Under the pieces are notes generated by a model that did not search any database, was not told the DNA's origin, and saw only the letters and a program-made list of their open reading frames with translations. 64,000 nucleotides of DNA from Salvia splendens (lineage: Eukaryota > Streptophyta > Magnoliopsida > Lamiales > Lamiaceae). The DNA lies in NCBI RefSeq assembly GCF_004379255.2, contig NC_056033.1:8226172-8290171 (forward strand), written 5' to 3'. The translations under genes were made by a program, and so were the position numbers. Shown piece after piece: positions 1 through 10,790 of the stretch; within the stretch, counting starts at the first letter, position 1; each line of letters starts with the position of its first letter.

Positions 1-289
1 TTTTCTAAAATTAAAATTTATGATTAGATATATTTTTATGATATCATCTAAATTAGGTATATACAGTCATTACAGATTTTATGCTTTAAATGTTCAGACA
101 ATTTTAATAATAACAAAATGTCATAGTTCTCCAAAAAGGTTAAGTAAAGAATAAAATTGAGCATTTAGATTAGATACAATAATATAGGTATATCCAATGG
201 TAGCGAAGTTCGTGGGACCATTAATCAGGTCATGCCACGTGGAAGTTTGCATGGTGTATTTAGTGATGTGGCATTGGGGGGGTGTCCCA
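1..289. other. AT-rich flank, no gene
   Basis: AT-rich sequence with no supportable gene. The last 60 bases (about 230-289) contain the phrase GTGATGTGGCA followed by a G-run. The same phrase occurs near the right ends of the Harbinger elements around 2807 and 17180, so this stretch may be the decayed end of another element of that type. Confidence 0.5.
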
Positions 290-1360
290 TCCCCACGAGA
301 TTGTTTATGAACATCCTTTAGAGCATCACAATAGCGGACGAGCGACCGGCGAGCCGTCGCACTCGTCTGCTATTGAGACCGGCGTCCCGCTCACGGACGA
401 CCCCTCGTCTCGTCCACTATTGTGGGCGCCCGACGGACGACCTTACGGACGAGAGCATTTTTTTATTTTTTTTAAAAAAAACTCTACATATACGGCTCAT
501 TTCGGTTTATTTTCATTTGCACCACTTGGATTAACTATTTCTCTACTCTCATTTCTATTCAAGATAAATGGAGCACCACGACAGCGACTCCCCAACCACT
601 AGCGAAACACAAACACCCTCGTTCCCGGTTGGAAGTGGAACGGGCGTCCAAATGCTGGGGATGATGCCCCAGATGTCGGGGATGATGCCGCCACAGTAAT
701 ATAACATGTACACTTGGCCACAGATGGCAGGGATGATGCCCTAGATGATGCCCCAAATGGTGGGCATGAGTGTCGGCACGACCCAGATGAGCTGGATCCC
801 CGCGAGAGTGTTTATGAACCTCCTTTAGAGCATCCACAATAGTGGACGAGCCGGCAAACGAGCGACTGGCGAGCCGCTCGTCCGTCGAGCTTGTCCACTA
901 TTGAGACCGGCGTCCCGCTCACTGACGAGCCAGACGGACGACCCCTCGTCCGTCGGTTTTTGCGCTCGTCCGTCGCAGTGTCCATCGTCTCGTCCACTAT
1001 TGTGGGCTCCCGACGGACGACCGCACGGATGAGAGCAATTTTTTATTTTTTAAAAAAAAACTCTATATATACGGCTCGTTTCGGTTCATTTTCATTTGCA
1101 CCACTTGCATTAACGAGTTTCTATCTCTCTACTCTCATTTCTATTCAAGATAAATGGAGCACCACGACAGCAACTCCCCAACCACTAACGAAACACAAAC
1201 ACCCTCATTGTCGGTTGGAGGTGGAACGGGCGTCCAGATGTCAGGGATGATGCCCCAGATGTCGGGGGTGATGCCGCCACAGTACTATAACATGTACGTT
1301 TGGCCCCAGATGGCAGGGATGATGCCCCAAATGGCGGGCATGAGTGCCGGCACGGCCTAA
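290..1360 (+). repeat. Tandem duplication of about 507 bp
   Basis: Two diverged direct copies lie head to tail, about 290-796 and 797-1360. Each holds a short flank, a GAGCATC...CAATAG terminal inverted repeat (at 321 and 828), a GC-rich subterminal block, a TATATACGGCTC promoter-leader, and the ATG with the first codons of a Harbinger ORF1 (ATG at 568 and 1154). Copy 1 lacks part of the subterminal block and has stops in the coding part. Because the flank before the TIR is duplicated too, this looks like segmental duplication rather than a second transposition. Confidence 0.75.
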
Positions 1361-2906
1361 ATGAGCGGGATGATGTCGGGGATGATGCCCCAGATGATGA
1401 CCCAGATGAGCGGGATGATGCAGGGGCATTCGGCTACTGCTGGGTCGCCCGGGGGACAATGTCTATCGCCCCACTATTGATTTCTTACAGGGGCATCCCA
1501 GACTTGTACTCCACTGGAGTCTCAATACACTTCTGCTGAGACTTTCTCACTGGAGGAGTTAGGTCTATCTCCGGTTAGGGTGCCTCCCACTGAGAGTCCA
1601 CCGGCTGCAAGCCGTCGGGGTGGTTCGAAGAAGGGCAGGGGCAGAGGCAAGGGCCGCGGCAAGGGCAAGGGGGTGGCGGGTGAATCCTCCTAGTCGAGGG
1701 CTGGGGCGAAGGAGGCGGATGACGACTACAATGAGACACGGGGGACCGTGTGGAGTGAGGAGGAGTGTGTGGCTTTGTCAAAAGCCTGGATCAATGTCTG
1801 CGATGATCTCATTTGCTCGAGCAACTAGAGGATCGACAACATGTGGAAACGCATCTCCCAAGCCTACTGTTCGTTTAAACCGGCGGATGGAATGTTTCAC
1901 ACGGCTGAAGAGTGCTGGAAGACATGGGACCGACTGAAGACCGCTGTCTCCCGATTTGCCGACCTATACGAGAACAACAGCCGCATGTTTACCAGCGGCC
2001 ACACCATGGAGGATGCGAAGCGGATGGCGATGGCAGAGTTCCCCGAGCGCGGCAAGCACGGCACGTTTAACCACTGGGACTCCTATGTGGTGCTGATGGA
2101 GTCGGCAAAGTTTCGGGGGGTGTCGCCGCTGGCTGGCCGAAACGGCAGAAGATCAACTCCAGCGGCGACTACAGCAGCAGCGCCGGCTCCATCGACCTCC
2201 CCGACGATGCCGAAGATATCCCGAGTCCTCCCTCGTTTAACCGCCGCCGTCGCCACCCGATTGGGCAAAAGACGGCGATGCGGGCGTCTAGGGGGCGTCC
2301 AATCGGCAGCCCCTGCAGCATTCTAGCCGACCCCCGAGTTCTCCCGTATTGTCCATATCCAACATCATACGAACATGATAGAAACCATCAAGGAGTGGAG
2401 AGCGACAGATGATCCCATACACAAGGAGATGCTGCAGGGGGTCATCGACTTGATGAGGCGTGATGCTGGGCTCCCACCCATCAGCGGTGGGGGAGCATCT
2501 GGGGACTCCGACGCCGCCGCGACTGGCCTAGGGGACGACGAGGAGTGAGAGGGGGGCCGCGTCTGTCAAAGCTTGGGGATGGTTTTTTTATTTTCTCTTT
2601 GAACTATGTATTTTTTTTTATTTCACTATGTATTTTTTTTAATTATGTATGTTTTTTTATATAAAATGTTCGCATTTTCTCCGTATTCGTGTCGAAATTT
2701 TAATTCCGTATATAAATTTCATATATAAAATGTGAAATTGTGTTGTTAGGATGTTCTAGTGCTTGCCCTAGTGCTAGTCAACTATTGTAAGTGGGAAGTC
2801 CTAGTGATGTGGCAGTAGGGTGTGAAGTCCTTATGACGTGGCAGAAGATGTTTTTAGGAAGTCCTAGTGCTAGTCCGTGGGGAAGTCCTTGCTATTGTGG
2901 ATGCTC
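828..2906 (+). mobile_element. PIF/Harbinger element, ORF1 type
   Basis: The left TIR GAGCATCCACAATAG (828) is matched by the inverted right TIR ending at 2906. Both are flanked by the 3-bp target copy TTA (825-827 and 2907-2909), the signature of the PIF/Harbinger superfamily. The subterminal DNA is dense in GGACGAG/CTCGTCC motifs. The only coding content is a decayed Myb/SANT-like ORF1; I see no transposase. The 5' end is tandemly duplicated upstream, so a second possible left end lies at 321. Confidence 0.8.
1154..2548 (+). pseudogene. Harbinger ORF1 (Myb/SANT-like) relic
   Basis: Starts at ATG 1154 after the TATA-leader, with a Ser/Thr/Asn-rich start followed by a Met/Gly/Pro-rich segment (repeats such as SGMMPQM). 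The Myb/SANT-like DNA-binding region is at about 1700-2130 (WSEEECVALSKAWINVCDD, later CWKTWDRLKTAV, then FNHWDSYVVLMESAKF), and an acidic tail ends at the TGA at 2546-2548. It is broken: an in-frame stop follows MSAGTA at about 1358, a stop lies inside the SANT region near 1829, and the frame changes several times. In the family, ORF1 helps the transposase bind DNA and enter the nucleus; this copy cannot make a full protein. Confidence 0.75.
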
Positions 2907-2909
2907 TTA

Positions 2910-4077
2910 TGTAAATCATAATATAAATGTGTCCTCTTTATCGAGTCCCAATTTTTTTTTGTCAATTATATGCTGATTTAATATTGTATTTATAATTGTT
3001 TACAAGAATTCATATTGTAATAAATTAATATGCAAATTCGAGCACATAAGTTATGATAAAATGTGGTCTCCTCTCACTGTCCCTTCAATTCAACCATAAA
3101 GTTCCTAGAATTTCCTATACAGTGTAAAACATGAAATATGTCCTAATCAAATATCAACACACCATACCATACCATACCATACCATAGATGAATGAAACCA
3201 TAATTGTAGATGACAAAATATTTAACAGATAGACAAGGCCATATGGCTTTCTATCCATCTATATCCACTACAAATCATGTGCACTCATTAATCAAATTGG
3301 GTGAAATTTAAAGCAAAGGATGAAAAAGAAAGAACCCATCGTGAAGGAAAGGAGCTTTAAAAATCAGGGATTAAAAAAAGAAAGAAAAGGGAAAAGGGCA
3401 TGATTCTTGTGGTTTACGACTTGGGGAATACTTTCTTTTCTTCAGGCCTCGTCAATATAAAATTTTATCCAATTTGGACGATTCACTTTTTTTTAATATT
3501 ATTCTATTGTATTTTTTCTATTATGATATACAGAGCATGTAAATTGATAAATATTGTAGTGGATGGTGATATTTCAATTTGGATAATAAAATGTAAAAGT
3601 ATGCAATTTCTTCCATTATTTGTTGCCATATGTGATTGTGGCACCTCCTCATTTGTGATTTTGTTATATAATATAATGATGAGGTGGGAACCGTTGTTAA
3701 TTTTCTTAAGTTGTTAATTTTGTTAACTAATTAATCTAGTGTATTAAAAATGTCAATACAATGATATTGACATGTCAATATAAACTTAGTTAATATTTTT
3801 ATACAATGTGTTGACATTAATATTTAAAATGTCAACACGGTATATTAAAATGTAAACAACTATGTTAAATTTTAATATGATTATGTTGATATTTTTAATA
3901 TACATGATAAATTAGTAAGTTAACAATTTTAAAAAAATTAGCATTATAACGCATCACATAGGATAGATAATATAAAATTATAGGATATCAATTCAACTTT
4001 TCGAAAAAAATAAAGAGAAGATGGTGCTTTTATTTACGACTACTAACCATTATCGCTAGTATTGTAATTCAATTATA
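2910..4077. other. AT-rich intergenic stretch
   Basis: No gene is supported; the open frame at 3400-3717 is an AT-rich chance frame without family features. It holds a pentanucleotide microsatellite (ACCAT)5 at 3161-3185. At about 3740-3925 are several direct and inverted copies of an ATGTCAACAC/GTGTTGACAT-like motif that may be a decayed MITE. Confidence 0.5.
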
Positions 4078-4312
4078 CTCCCTCCGTCCCGTGCTACTCG
4101 CACGTTTGCTTTTCGGCTCGTCACAAAGTCCTTACACTATTTATAATTTAAGTTAGAATTAATGCATTTAATTAATATGTTAGTTTAAGTTAAGAGCTCT
4201 TTTATTAAGTGATGTCTCATTACACCTAAAATTCTTTTTTAATTACACAAAAAAATCAATCCCAAATTTACGGCCTAAAATGAAAAGTGCGAGTAGCATG
4301 GGACGGAGGGAG
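4078..4312. mobile_element. Stowaway-like MITE
   Basis: About 235 bp with terminal inverted repeats CTCCCTCCGTCCC on the left and the reverse complement (ending GGGACGGAGGGAG) on the right, flanked by TA on both sides. Inner termini also pair (GTGCTACTCGCAC with GTGCGAGTAGCA). The TA target and CTCCCTCCGTCC ends are the signature of Tc1/mariner-type Stowaway MITEs. No coding content. Confidence 0.85.
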
Positions 4313-4936
4313 TATTAATTTTTTTATGTATTTGGAAAGTTAACCAATTTCAGTTACTAATTCAATGTATAATTTTTTTGGAATAATTTCTAAGTAGAGG
4401 AAAATAATTGATGTTAATGCAGTTCCAGGTCAATTGGTTGAGACGTTTAAGAATGTTAACAATTATCATAACGATCCTAATATCTTTCGACGTCTAGATA
4501 GTTAGTAGAATTATATACTCCATATGTTTTTTTTGGTTCCATTTACATTATTGTGAAACACACACATGCATATGGTTAGTTGTTAGTGCATCCATTCGTT
4601 GATTTAAATGGTACAAAAAAATTAAGTGTATCTAAATTACTACATATTACAAACATAAATGTTAATTGTTAATTTATTTCATAGAGGATTACCTTCATAT
4701 TAAGTAAATGAGTATTATTTATTAATTAATCCTTATTTTTCTCCTGAAATTGATTTTTATTTTATTTTATTTTATTTTATTTTTAATATCATTAATTGTC
4801 TTTAATAACATTTGCAATGTTCTTGTGTATTGTGGCGCAATACACAGTAGTCTGCAATACTCCTTATGCTACTCCACTTTATTATTCATCCATTTAATAC
4901 TCTAACATTCTTTTTTAAAATCCGTCCCGAAAAGTT
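4313..4936. other. AT-rich spacer
   Basis: No gene seen. Contains an ATTTT microsatellite at about 4754-4783 and otherwise AT-rich unique-looking sequence. Confidence 0.5.
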
Positions 4937-4939
4937 TCA

Positions 4940-5581
4940 GAACATCTCCAATAGCATAGGACATTCAATAGCTCTCACATAGCCTTCCCACTGCCACATC
5001 ATCAACACTAAAATCCTCCTGCCACATCATCTGGACATGCAACTGGACATCCAATAGCCCTCACATAGCCTTCCCATAGCCTATCCACATCACTAATAAT
5101 AATTATATAATTTAATTTACAATCGTAGCAACATACGGAATTTAATTTACGAGACAAATACGAGAAAATTGAATAATACTATTAAAATTTAAAAAAGTAC
5201 AATAATTTTAAAAAAAAAGTCCATTAATTTTAAAAAAAGTACAAAAATTTAAAAGTACAATTAAAAAAGTACATAAAAAATCACTGCTCGTCGCCGTCCT
5301 CGCCTCCGTCCTCGCCCAGCCCCGAAAATAATGTCAAAGCGCGTATATAGTGTTTCGAAAAATTTAAAAAAAATAAAAATCTGACGCCGGTCTGATGCCG
5401 ATCCGGGGCCTACAATGGCGCCGTGAGGATCGGCGTGAGAATCGGCGTCAGCCCAAGAATCGGCGTGGGCACGCCGATTTTGACGCCGATTTCGCCGACG
5501 CCGCTCGCAATGGTTCGGCGTCAGCACCGGCGTCCGCGAAAAATCGGCGTGCCGATGACGACGCCGCCATTGGAGATGCTC
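4940..5581 (-). mobile_element. Harbinger deletion derivative (MITE)
   Basis: Ends GAACATCTCCAATAG and its inverted partner (CATTGGAGATGCTC), flanked by TCA on both sides (4937-4939, 5582-5584), a variant of the TWA target. The left arm and AT-rich tail match the transposase-bearing element at 6114-8094, and the right arm carries the same GACGCCG/CGGCGTC motifs. Internally the TATA-leader (about 5310-5345, minus strand) is joined directly to the last codons of an acidic Gly/Asp-rich ORF ending at about 5281. That tail resembles the ORF1 tail of the 11227 element and not the transposase C-terminus. So it appears to derive from an ORF1-type element with the transposase element's ends. Confidence 0.8.
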
Positions 5582-5834
5582 TCAGCTCGGCAACGAGGGA
5601 ATGGATGGAGTATTTTAGCATACTACTATATTTTATTTACTTTTCTCTATTTTATGAGAATTCTAATATTTTTATTAGAAGTAATTTTGGTAGTAAGTTT
5701 ATTGATAATGTTCTTATAGACCGATAGAAAAAATTAATCTCGTTGCATTAATACATGTAAAGAAAATGGCTTACCAAAATACAGCAAGCATAATAAGCTT
5801 TTGTACAAATTCGAACTATATTAGTATTTGCTTA

Positions 5835-6106
5835 GAGTGTCCTTAGTGGTGGACAACAGCCCCGGAACCACCACGCTACAGTCACAAGAACACTTTTATA
5901 GCCACAAAAAATTATTCAGCTCAATAGACAGTCACGTCACAGCCACAAATCACATTATTTTATCAATTGTTGATATATTTTAATTGAATAAAAATAAATA
6001 GAATTGAATGGAATGGAGTGAAAAAAAATAAATTGGAAATAAATATTTTCCCCCGCCTGCGGCGCAACATTTCCAGGAATGGTCCGCCCGCGGCGGGTGG
6101 ACACTG
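5835..6106. mobile_element. Short Harbinger-like MITE
   Basis: 272 bp, starting GAGTGTCC and ending GGACACTG, flanked by TTA on both sides (5832-5834, 6107-6109). It has no coding content and little internal similarity to the other families here. The right end carries a short GCCCGCGGCGGG block. The Harbinger element at 6114 inserted four bases beyond its target copy. Confidence 0.65.
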
Positions 6107-6445
6107 TTACTAAGAGCATCTCCAATAGGTTAGGACGTCAAATAGCCCTCAAATAGCCTTCACACTGCCACATCATCAACACTACAATTCTCCTGCCACA
6201 TCAGCTTGCCACATCAACTGGACATCAAATAGCCCTCACATAGCCTTCACACTACCTATCCACATCACTAATAACAATTATATAATTTAATTTACACTCG
6301 TATCAACATACGGAATTTAATTTACGAGACAAATACGGAAAATTCGAATAATAATATTAAAATTTAAAAAGTACATTAATTTTTAAAAAAAAGTACAATA
6401 ATTAAAAAAATTACATTTAAAAAATTACATAAATTTGCATAAAAA

Positions 6446-7765
6446 CTAACGCCTTGCAATCCTCCGCGCCCACAACTCTTCAACTAAATCCTTTTGCAGT
6501 CGAATATGAGCCTCCGTCTGACGCATGTCGGCATGTGCTTGGAGGAGGGCTTCTTCATCGTGCGGTACCCCACCTCGTACGTTGGCGGTGGTGACGCCGT
6601 GGCTTGGACCTGCTTCATTATCGTCGGTGGCCCAATCAGTCAGTTGTACACCTTCATCTTCGACAATCATGTTGTGCATGATAATACAGGCGTACATTAT
6701 ATCAGCAATGCAGTCGACATGCCACAAACGCGTTGGTCCCTTAACTGCAGCCCATCGAGCTTGAAGCACACCAAATGCGCGCTCCACGTCCTTTCGCGCC
6801 GACTCCTGCCGCGTCGCAAAGTAGGCCTTCTTCGGATCTGATGCGCACCGGATCGTCTTCACAAAGACGGGCCACCTAGGGTATATCCCATCCGCCAAGT
6901 AGTAGCCCATATCATGCTGGTTGCCGTTGGCGACAAAACTGATGGCCGGACCGACGCCCTGGCACTGCTCGTTGAAAAGGGGCGACGAGTTGAGGACGTT
7001 TAGGTCGTTGTTCGAACCGGCTATCCCAAAATACGCATGCCAAATCCACAACCGGTAATCAGCCACGGCCTCGAGGATCATCGTGGGATTTTTTCCCTTG
7101 TAGTCGGTCGTGTAAAACCCCTTCCAGGCAGTGGGACAGTTCTTCCATTCCCAATGCTTACAATCTATGCTGCCTAGCATTCCCGGGAACCCGTGCTGAT
7201 CCCCGTGCATCCGCAGCAGATTCCGGCAATCTTCGGGGGTAGGCTTTCGGAGATACTGATCACCGAATACTTCGATCACGCCCTGGCAGAAATACTTCAT
7301 ACATTCGATGGCAGCCGTCTCACCGATGTGGAGGTATTCGTCCCACATGTCTGCCGCGGTGTCGTAGGCCAACTGCCTGATTGCCGCAGTGCACTTTTGA
7401 ATAGGGGTGTGGCCGGGTCTGCCAGCCGCATCGTTCCTGAAGCGGAAATACAGATATCGCTGCTCCAATGCGTTAACGATACACATAAATAAGTCCCGCC
7501 TCATCCTAAAACGACGCCTAAAATGGTTGGCGTCAAAACGCGGCTCCTCTGCGAAGTAATCTGTGAACAGGCGCTGATGTGCAGCTTCATGATCACGATG
7601 CACCACTTGTCGACGGTGGACAACTGGTTGTGGGCGAGGTGCCGCCGGCTGCATATAACTCTGCATCCATCGATCAACCTCACGGCTCGTATAGGCATCT
7701 AGCTCTTCGTTCATCATACGCTCGTACTCATCCGCATCCCCACCACTACCACCGGCATTACTCAT
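6446..7765 (-). CDS. PIF/Harbinger DDE transposase (DDE_Tnp_4)
   Basis: A single-exon protein of 439 aa, full length for plant PIF/Harbinger transposases (ALP1/HARBI1-like nuclease fold). It would cut and rejoin DNA at the element's TIRs in the nucleus. The N-terminal third has a helical DNA-binding region (RRFRMRRDLFMCIVNALE, about residues 85-105; later TAAIRQLAYDTAADMW). The catalytic triad is visible: Asp in MLGSIDCKHWEW, Asp in YYLADGIYPRW, Glu in DVERAFGVLQARW, followed by the conserved CIIMHNMIVEDE. The ATG at 7765 follows the leader by a few bases and no upstream start is in frame. No stops or frameshifts are seen, so it may be active or recently active. ORF1, its usual partner, is absent from the element. 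Confidence 0.9.
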   Translation of the reverse strand: MSNAGGSGGDADEYERMMNEELDAYTSREVDRWMQSYMQPAAPRPQPVVHRRQVVHRDHEAAHQRLFTDYFAEEPRFDANHFRRRFRMRRDLFMCIVNALEQRYLYFRFRNDAAGRPGHTPIQKCTAAIRQLAYDTAADMWDEYLHIGETAAIECMKYFCQGVIEVFGDQYLRKPTPEDCRNLLRMHGDQHGFPGMLGSIDCKHWEWKNCPTAWKGFYTTDYKGKNPTMILEAVADYRLWIWHAYFGIAGSNNDLNVLNSSPLFNEQCQGVGPAISFVANGNQHDMGYYLADGIYPRWPVFVKTIRCASDPKKAYFATRQESARKDVERAFGVLQARWAAVKGPTRLWHVDCIADIMYACIIMHNMIVEDEGVQLTDWATDDNEAGPSHGVTTANVRGGVPHDEEALLQAHADMRQTEAHIRLQKDLVEELWARRIARR

Positions 7766-7769
7766 TTCT

Positions 7770-7890
7770 TAAATTGATCTTGAACAGAAAGTAAGGTAGA
7801 GAGAATACTCGTTAAAACAAGTGGTGCGAATGAAAATGAGGTTCAACGCGCGTATATATAGTGTTTTCGAAAAACAAAAAAAAAATTTAA
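7770..7890 (-). promoter_or_regulatory. TATA box and leader of transposase
   Basis: On the minus strand TATATATACG (7851-7860) lies about 90 bp before the transposase ATG, preceded by a T-rich run and followed by a leader containing GCACCACTTG and TTAACGAGT. Almost the same leader precedes the ORF1 start in the element at 11227-13311 (plus-strand 13020-13130) and, more diverged, in the element at 828 (about 1060-1153). Confidence 0.7.
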
Positions 7891-8245
7891 ATCCGACGCC
7901 GGTTTTGCGCCGATCCGGGACGCACAATGGCGCCCGTGAGGATCGGCGTCGGAACCGGCGTCAGCGCGGGAATCGGCATGGCGACGCCGATTTTGACGCC
8001 GATTTCGCCGACGCCGGTTCCAATGGTTCGGCGTCAAACCGGCATCGGCGAAAAATCGGCGTCGCGGTGGTGATGCCGGTTATTGGAGATGCTCTAAGAT
8101 CGTATACAGACTTCAAGATTTATACTCCATATTCAATGGCTTAGTAATAGACATGTAGCTACAAATTTTATAAAATATAGTAGTATTAATTACTTTTACT
8201 ACATTTGTGGAAACCAATTTCTGCGTCCGAAATCCGAATATATAA

Positions 8246-8911
8246 GAGCATCTGTAACGCAAGGGGCCGGGCCGCATCTCGCGAGTCCCGGCCCGTCCCG
8301 AGCGTTGCACGGAGGAGAGTCACGGCCCAGGCCCGTCCCGGGGCCGCGTTCCCGGCCTGTCGCGCGTTCCGCGTCCCGGCCTGGGACGGCGTTGCACAGT
8401 GACGGGCCGCAACTGTAGAGTCCCAGCCCAGCGTTACACGCTCCTCGGGCCGGGCCGCAACCAATTTTTTTTTTTTTTTAAATTCAAAATTTTTTTCTCT
8501 AAATACTACTCCATTTTCATACACATTCAACTTCATATTCAACTTTAAATCTCTTCCCTAGAATTCGAAAAAATGCCTCCACGTCAAAGAATATTCGAAG
8601 ATCAAATGTATCATAATGCATAATGCCTCCACTTTGACGTTATGTTTTTATGTATTTTATTTTCAGTTTTAAAATTTCTATGTTGTAATTTTGCAGTATT
8701 CTATGAAATTAAATTTTCCGTGTTATAAATTTCCAGCGTTTTTTATTTTACGAGTTAAATAGGTTAGAGTTGTGAATAGTGTCATTTATTAGTTGCTGCC
8801 CGGGCCGCAACCTGCAGGGTTACAGCAGTTGGGGCCTGGGCCGCAACTGTAGAGGAATGATGACGTGGAGGGGACTTGGGGCCGGAAATGGGGACGGGGT
8901 TAATGATGCTC
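8246..8911. mobile_element. Harbinger MITE (CGGGCC family)
   Basis: Ends GAGCATCTGTAACGC and the inverted GTTAATGATGCTC, flanked by TAA (8243-8245, 8912-8914). Both arms are dense in GGGCCGGGCCGC and CGAGTCCCGG-type motifs and match the elements at 23483 and 25116. The middle keeps a leader and an ATG at 8573 with about 16 codons before a stop, so it is an internal deletion derivative of a coding element. Confidence 0.85.
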
Positions 8912-9003
8912 TAAAGGCCGATACCGGGGGCAGTGTGTCACAATTTACCAATTTTTCTACAATTATAGCAACATGTTTTATAAAATATAATCTATAAATA
9001 ATA

Positions 9004-9225
9004 CTACATCCGTCCTTCAAGAATATGCACTATTTCCTTTTTAGTCCGTCCCATAAGAATATTCATTTTCTAATTTTGAAAAGTTATTTCTCTTTAATGA
9101 GGTGGGCCAATTCTCCACTGACAATATTTTATTTACTTTTTATCTCTATCTCTCTCTTACTTTACTAATTTTACATTAAAACTCGTGTAGACCCCAAAAT
9201 ACATATTCTTTGGGGGCGGATGGAG
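9004..9225. mobile_element. Stowaway-like MITE, diverged
   Basis: Ends CTACATCCGTCC and GGCGGATGGAG, flanked by TA (9002-9003, 9226-9227). Internal ends pair as AAGAATATGCAC with AATACATATTCTT. No coding content. Confidence 0.7.
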
Positions 9226-9449
9226 TAATATAATAGACAACATTTAAAATTAATTATAGAGACCAATTTCTTCTTCCAAAAATATCTTAAAATTTCTTTA
9301 TATTCTCTCAATTTAAATGTTTTTATTAAAAATATATATTAAATTAAAGATAATTTTATGAGTATTCTAACAAAATTCTAATTGAACATATCCACATAGA
9401 AAATTTACTATGCTGGTTGTATTATTAATATTATTTTTATGGTTAAATG

Positions 9450-9547
9450 AACATAGAATTAAAGGCCCCGCCACGAAGGATTCGAACCCGAGACCTTTGA
9501 CCTCAGGCATTATTAACCTCTCTACGGCTTGACCAACCCACATGTAT
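9450..9547 (-). repeat. tRNA-derived SINE-like fragment
   Basis: On the minus strand, GGTTGGTCAAGCCGTAG (box A-like) is followed about 45 bases later by GGTTCGAATCC (plus 9478-9488), a perfect polymerase III box B. The stretch does not fold into a full tRNA as read: there is no matching acceptor stem or CCA-adjacent structure. A SINE head is therefore the better reading. The 3' boundary is unclear. Confidence 0.5.
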
Positions 9548-9574
9548 ATGCGGCCTAATCTATATACATAGTAA

Positions 9575-9885
9575 TATATATATTGATTGAGTTAGTATTA
9601 GTTAGTAATATATGGAGTATTTGACTGAATTTGTAGTATATGCAGATTGTATCATAGTAAAATATGTTGATTGAGTATGTACAAAATGTTGATTGTATTA
9701 GTATAGTATGTTAACTGAATTTGTAATATATGATGATTAAGTTTGTAGTATATTGTTGATAATATATTGATTGTATTCAATAAATATGATGATTAAGTTT
9801 GTAATATCTGATGATTGAGTTGATTGAATTTGTAATATGTGTTGATGGTATTATATAGATATATTTATTGTGTTTCTAATACTTT
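9575..9885 (+). repeat. Degenerate AT-rich minisatellite
   Basis: A run of imperfect units of about 25-28 bp built on TTGATTGAATTTGTAATAT followed by a TGATG step, repeated roughly ten times with small indels. No coding content. The flanks 9228-9449 and 9886-10449 are AT-rich and show nothing I can name. Confidence 0.6.
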
Positions 9886-10449
9886 ATTTATTAAGGACAC
9901 TTCTTTTGCATCCTAAATTAATAGTAGTAGTTATTTTTCAAAAAAATTCAACACAAATAATTGTATCTCTATTTGCGTGTTTTTTAATAAATACGTACTA
10001 AGTTTCTTATAAGTATTTTAAATTTAATAATTTTTTATTAGCACTAAAATAATAGTGCAAGCAAGTAGGTAAGGCAATTCTAGCATAACTACTAGAAACA
10101 CGAGTATTTAATCCACAGATGCCAATATTAGTGCATCTTTAATAGAGAAAAAACTATCTCAATCTTCAGTTAACTGCCATTAAGCGCTTGGTCAAAGTAC
10201 TATTCCATGTTTCCATTGTTTAGTGGTGAAAATGAAATGTCAACATTTTGATTTTTAATAAGAACCCAATTTGGCCTAAACAAAATTTATTTGCATACCA
10301 ATTTCGAAAAGTATAATAAACTTCGACTTAATTAGGACTCTGGATTAATTTATTGATCTACTTTAAAAGTATTCTATATTTTTACTAACACCAATAATTT
10401 TATATACTTAAAAAGTAGCATAAAATTGCGTAGTTAAAGATATTTTATA

Positions 10450-10788
10450 CTTCGTCTTTCTCTGTATATAAGAATATGTATGATTTTCTTTTTAATTCAT
10501 TCCATAAAAATATGCATTTTATAACCGTCCCATAAAAGATGTCACATTTGTGGGACGATACGAGATTTTAGGAGGTTTTGTTTTGTGTGTTAAATGGAGA
10601 GAGAAAATATGATTTTTATATTAATGTGAGAGTGAATTTTTTCAAAAAATGAAAATGTGACATCTTTTGTGGGATAAACTAAAAAGGAAAGTGTGACATC
10701 TATTATGGGACGGAGGGAGTATTATTTTGGGAATTTTGCATTAATATTCGTGTAGAATCCAAACTGTATTATTTTGGGACGAAAAGAG
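10450..10788. mobile_element. Nested pair of Stowaway-like MITEs
   Basis: The outer element runs from CTTCGTCTTTCTCTGTATA to GGGACGAAAAGAG, with TA on both sides. Inside it a second element runs from about 10523 (ACCGTCCCATAAAAGATGTC) to 10719 (GACATCTATTATGGGACGGAGGGAG), followed by TA. The outer ends are more decayed than the inner right end, fitting a later inner insertion. Confidence 0.6.
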
Positions 10789-10790
10789 TA

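Larger units (their letters stand above)
6114..8094 (-). mobile_element. PIF/Harbinger element, transposase type
   Basis: A complete 1981-bp element: left end GAGCATCTCCAATAG, right end its inverted copy (ATTGGAGATGCTC), perfect TAA target copies at 6111-6113 and 8095-8097. On the minus strand it reads: GC-rich right arm with repeated GACGCCG/CGGCGTC motifs (about 7890-8080), TATA-leader, one uninterrupted transposase gene (7765-6446), AT-rich 3' tail (6440-6290) and a left arm with ATAGCCCTC and CTGCCACATCA repeats. There is no room for a second ORF. It has all the visible requirements of a transposase source except ORF1, which canonical autonomous PIF/Harbinger elements also carry. Confidence 0.9.

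Noticed and set aside
3400..3717. 105-codon open frame
   Set aside because: AT-rich, no family motif, no splice or start context; chance frame.
9460..9545. Possible tRNA gene
   Set aside because: Perfect box B but no acceptor stem and a poor D/anticodon arm; read as a SINE head.
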